Below are positions 61,010 to 63,015 of a DNA stretch of 63,015 bases, one piece after another. Each line of letters starts with the position of its first letter. Within the stretch, counting starts at the first letter, position 1. The translations under genes were made by a program, and so were the position numbers. The stretch covers positions 1 to 63,015 of the forward strand of contig CAZJUJ010000007.1 of NCBI GenBank assembly GCA_964549135.1, read 5' to 3'. The DNA is from RUG563 sp964549135. Lineage in GTDB: Bacteria; Bacillota; Clostridia; Christensenellales; Aristaeellaceae. The notes beneath the pieces are model-generated. The model was given only the letters and a program-made list of their open reading frames with translations, made no database searches and had not been told where the DNA came from.

Positions 61010-62158
61010 ATGCGTGAATTGCTCATGGTTCGCTACGGCGAAATTTATCTCAAGGGCCTGAACCGGCCCTATTTCCTCAAGGCGCTGGTGCATCGGGTCA
61101 AGGAGGCGGCGCGGCCCTTCGGCGGCCGGGTCTGGCTGCATGACGCCCGGATTTTCATCAGCGATATGCAGGATACATTGGGCTGCCTGAACCGGGTCTG
61201 CCGGGTGTTCGGCGTGCATTCCGTCTGCCCCGCCATCGAAATGGATAAGGCGGATATCGATGCCATCGGCCGGCAGGCGGCGGAAATGATGAAGGATGTA
61301 AACGGCACCTTCAAGGTGGATGCCCGCCGGGCCGATAAGCGCTATCCCCTGACCTCGCCCCAGATTAACGCCAAAATCGGCGAATGCGTGCTTGAGGCCC
61401 ATGAGGATCATCTGAAGGTGGATGTCCATGCCCCCCAGCATGTTCTCTCGGTGGAGATCCGGGATCAGGCCTATCTGTACTGCAAGGTCTATCCCGCCGT
61501 GGGCGGCATGCCGGTGGGCACCGGCGGCAAGGCGGCGCTGCTGCTTTCCGGCGGCATTGACAGCCCCGTAGCCGGGTATATGATCGCCAAGCGCGGCGTG
61601 CAATTGGTGGCCGTGCATTATCATTCCTTCCCCTATACCAGCGAATTTGCCAAGCAGAAGGTATTGGATCTGGCCAGGATTCTTTCCGAATACTGCTGCG
61701 GGCTGAAGGTCTATGTGGTGCCCTTCACCGAAATTCAGATGGAAATCCACGAAAAATGCCCCGAGGATTATACCACCCTCATCATGCGCCGCTATATGAT
61801 GTGCATTGCGGAAAAGATCGCCGAAAAGGAGGGCGCCCTGGCCCTGATCACCGGCGAATCAGTGGGCCAGGTGGCCAGCCAGACCATGGAGGCCCTGGCC
61901 TCCACCAATTCTGTGGTATCCATGCCCGTCTTCCGCCCCCTCATCGGCTTTGATAAAATCGATATCATCGATTACGCTCAGAAGATCGGAACGTATGAGA
62001 CCTCCTCTCTCCCCTATGAGGATTGCTGCACCGTCTTTACCCCCAAGCATCCCGCCACCAAGCCCAAGGCTGAAAAAATCCGGGAGGGCGAGGAAAAGCT
62101 GGATCAGCAGGCCCTGATCGAAAAGGCCGTGGAAAACGCCGAAATCGTGGAACTGTAA
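61010..62158 (+). CDS. thiI: tRNA 4-thiouridine synthase ThiI (no rhodanese domain)
   Basis: ATP-dependent sulfurtransferase that makes s4U at tRNA position 8. The 382 residues have an N-terminal ferredoxin-like part, THUMP domain (about 60-165) and PP-loop domain (LLSGGIDSPVAGYMIAKRG, TGESVGQVASQTMEAL). The C-terminal rhodanese domain of E. coli ThiI is missing, as in other Firmicutes, where a dedicated cysteine desulfurase hands over sulfur; that is the gene just upstream. Confidence 0.95.
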   Translation: MRELLMVRYGEIYLKGLNRPYFLKALVHRVKEAARPFGGRVWLHDARIFISDMQDTLGCLNRVCRVFGVHSVCPAIEMDKADIDAIGRQAAEMMKDVNGTFKVDARRADKRYPLTSPQINAKIGECVLEAHEDHLKVDVHAPQHVLSVEIRDQAYLYCKVYPAVGGMPVGTGGKAALLLSGGIDSPVAGYMIAKRGVQLVAVHYHSFPYTSEFAKQKVLDLARILSEYCCGLKVYVVPFTEIQMEIHEKCPEDYTTLIMRRYMMCIAEKIAEKEGALALITGESVGQVASQTMEALASTNSVVSMPVFRPLIGFDKIDIIDYAQKIGTYETSSLPYEDCCTVFTPKHPATKPKAEKIREGEEKLDQQALIEKAVENAEIVEL

Positions 62159-62196
62159 GAACGGGAACGGAGGACGGGGAACAGAGAGGAATTTTT

Positions 62197-62233
62197 GCGG
62201 GAGGGTGCTTTTGACGCAAAAGCATCCTCCCGC
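62197..62233. repeat. Palindromic repeat copy E8 (single outer hairpin)
   Basis: GCGGGAGGGTGCTTTTG (62197-62213), loop ACG, CAAAAGCATCCTCCCGC (62217-62233), one G-T pair. It starts 38 nt after the thiI stop, preceded by purine-rich GAACGG repeats and followed by TTATTTT. Confidence 0.9.
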
Positions 62234-62375
62234 AATTATTTTCCCCGTTCTTCCCCGTCTTCTCCTATTTTGTTTCGGATGGTTTATTTGCCACCACATC
62301 CGCGCCACTTTTTATTCACAGTTTGTTCACATATTAGGACTATACTCCTCCGTGAGAAAAAGGAGGCGCTTATCA

Positions 62376-62708
62376 ATGTTTGGAAACAAGGAACAGAAAC
62401 TGGAGAAAATGATCGCGAAAAATAATGCTGCTGGGATTATCGGCCTGGTTACCAGCAAGGATCCCTCGATTTCCCTGAAGGCTGTGGAGGCCCTGGGCAA
62501 GGTCACCGGCGATGACGCCTATAACACCCTGATCACCCTGCTCCGCTCTCCCCGAGCGGATATCCGCGCCGCCGCCGCCTCGGCGCTGGCCGAAATGGGC
62601 GATTCCAAGGCCCAGGCCCATATCAGCCATATGCTCACCACCGAAACGGACGCCGTGGTCATCGAAGCCATGAAAACCGCCCTCTCCAAGCTCCACAGCA
62701 AGGACTGA
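62376..62708 (+). CDS. HEAT-repeat protein
   Basis: A 110-residue soluble protein with about two to three HEAT/PBS-lyase-like repeats (AAGIIGLVTSKDPSISLKAVEALGKV, YNTLITLLRSPRADIRAAAASALAEMG, ISHMLTTETDAVVIEAMKTAL). These form protein-binding superhelices; no partner is visible. AAAAGGAGG precedes the ATG. It lies between repeats E8 and E9. Confidence 0.8.
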   Translation: MFGNKEQKLEKMIAKNNAAGIIGLVTSKDPSISLKAVEALGKVTGDDAYNTLITLLRSPRADIRAAAASALAEMGDSKAQAHISHMLTTETDAVVIEAMKTALSKLHSKD

Positions 62709-62745
62709 GGATACCAGGGAACGGCGGAGAACGGGGAATATATTT

Positions 62746-62911
62746 GCGGGAGGATGCTTTTGCGTCAAAAGCACCCTCCCGCACCCTCCCGAAAACCGGC
62801 TCTGGATGGAACATGAATGAATTCCGCCTGGTTAAATGACAGTGAAGCAAAAAGAGGAGCAGCATAGTAAACAGCAGCAATGCCTCCGCGTCTGATGCGA
62901 GCATTGCTGTT
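62746..62911. repeat. Palindromic repeat copy E9 (half element with central hairpin, interrupted)
   Basis: Outer hairpin GCGGGAGGATGCTTTTG (62746-62762), CGT, CAAAAGCACCCTCCCGC (62766-62782); well-kept left arm (ACCCTCCCGAAAACCGGCTC, then TGGATGGAACATGAATGA); central hairpin CAGCAATGC/GCATTGCTG (62875-62883, 62901-62909) followed by TTGTTTGTTTG. It starts 37 nt after the HEAT gene. The right half is absent, replaced by unrelated sequence and a possible IS end. No gene lies in the last 307 bp. Confidence 0.9.
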
Positions 62912-62962
62912 GTTTGTTTGATGACCTTTCCTGTCTGCTGCGCCGGCGCTCCATTGAATTTT

Positions 62963-63015
62963 GGTTCTTTGTCAAATGTTGGGGTGTAAAGAGAACGACA
63001 GCAGAATTCTCTTCC
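62963..63015. mobile_element. Possible left end of an ISL3-type insertion sequence
   Basis: From 62963 the sequence reads GGTTCTTTGTCAAATGTTGG and continues GGTGTAAAGAGAACG. This resembles terminal repeats of ISL3-family elements (GGYTCTTYGTCAAA-like) as I recall them. It lies where repeat E9 loses its right half, within AT-rich sequence. No transposase is in the window, so this is a pattern-based suggestion. Confidence 0.35.

Overview
The window looks like chromosomal DNA from a GC-rich member of the Clostridia (Bacillota). The evidence is consistent with that group: strong AGGAGG ribosome binding sites, TTGACA-17-TATAAT promoters, two T-box leaders, a maf-mreBCD-mrdA-minD-rodA cluster, an Asp23/AmaP/DUF2273 stress cluster next to nusB-folD-xseAB-ispA, DUF951, a CD1247-like zinc-ribbon protein beside efp, a BofC-like protein, and an archaeal-type AspRS. 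The relaxed GC content and gene set would fit a Christensenellales-like gut lineage, but that is a guess. I see no rRNA, tRNA, CRISPR array, prophage or plasmid genes.

Layout. 1-2.8 kb: 5' part of rpsB, a VanY-type carboxypeptidase and a BofC-like protein (minus strand). 2.9-8.9 kb: phosphatase, ribulokinase, MATE transporter and Tex (plus). 9-11.8 kb: metNIQ methionine importer behind a consensus promoter and a leader that encodes a Met/Cys-rich 23-residue peptide followed by a terminator. 11.8-17.8 kb: Nnr metabolite-repair enzyme, AcpS, P1-family peptidase, TrpS, two tandem signal peptidases and DUF951. 17.9-26.9 kb: pheST under a Phe T-box, an Lgt-like membrane protein, a phosphodiester glycosidase, DeoC, a zinc-ribbon membrane protein and GpmI. 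27.6-36.4 kb: the cell-shape operon. 36.6-41.4 kb: a secreted SH3 protein and a P1B ATPase with its ArsR sensor. 41.9-47.8 kb: M24 peptidase, EF-P, CD1247-like protein and a GH2 beta-galactosidase. 47.9-52.3 kb: an OmpR-type DNA-binding domain without receiver, a Myb-like protein, and hisS (His T-box) with aspS. 52.4-62.7 kb: a long plus-strand operon from asp23 to thiI, then a HEAT-repeat protein.

The most unusual structure is a family of modular palindromic intergenic repeats (called E1-E9 here). A full copy is about 300-390 bp: an outer hairpin with core GCGGGAGG...CTTTTG/CAAAAG...CCTCCCGC, a conserved roughly 90-bp arm, a central hairpin built on CAGCAATGC/GCATTGCTG, the same arm inverted, and a second outer hairpin. 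Partial copies have only one end or only the outer hairpin. In seven of the nine loci the nearest outer hairpin begins 32-40 nt after a stop codon, often preceded by purine-rich GGGAACGG-like repeats. Two outer hairpins have arms from different subtypes, which points to recombination or gene conversion inside the loop. The last copy (E9) seems to be interrupted at the right edge of the window by what resembles the end of an ISL3-type insertion sequence.

Regulation visible in the sequence is mostly RNA-based and amino-acid centred: Phe and His T-boxes, and the probable sulfur-amino-acid leader peptide of metNIQ. The metal-efflux operon has its own ArsR operator.
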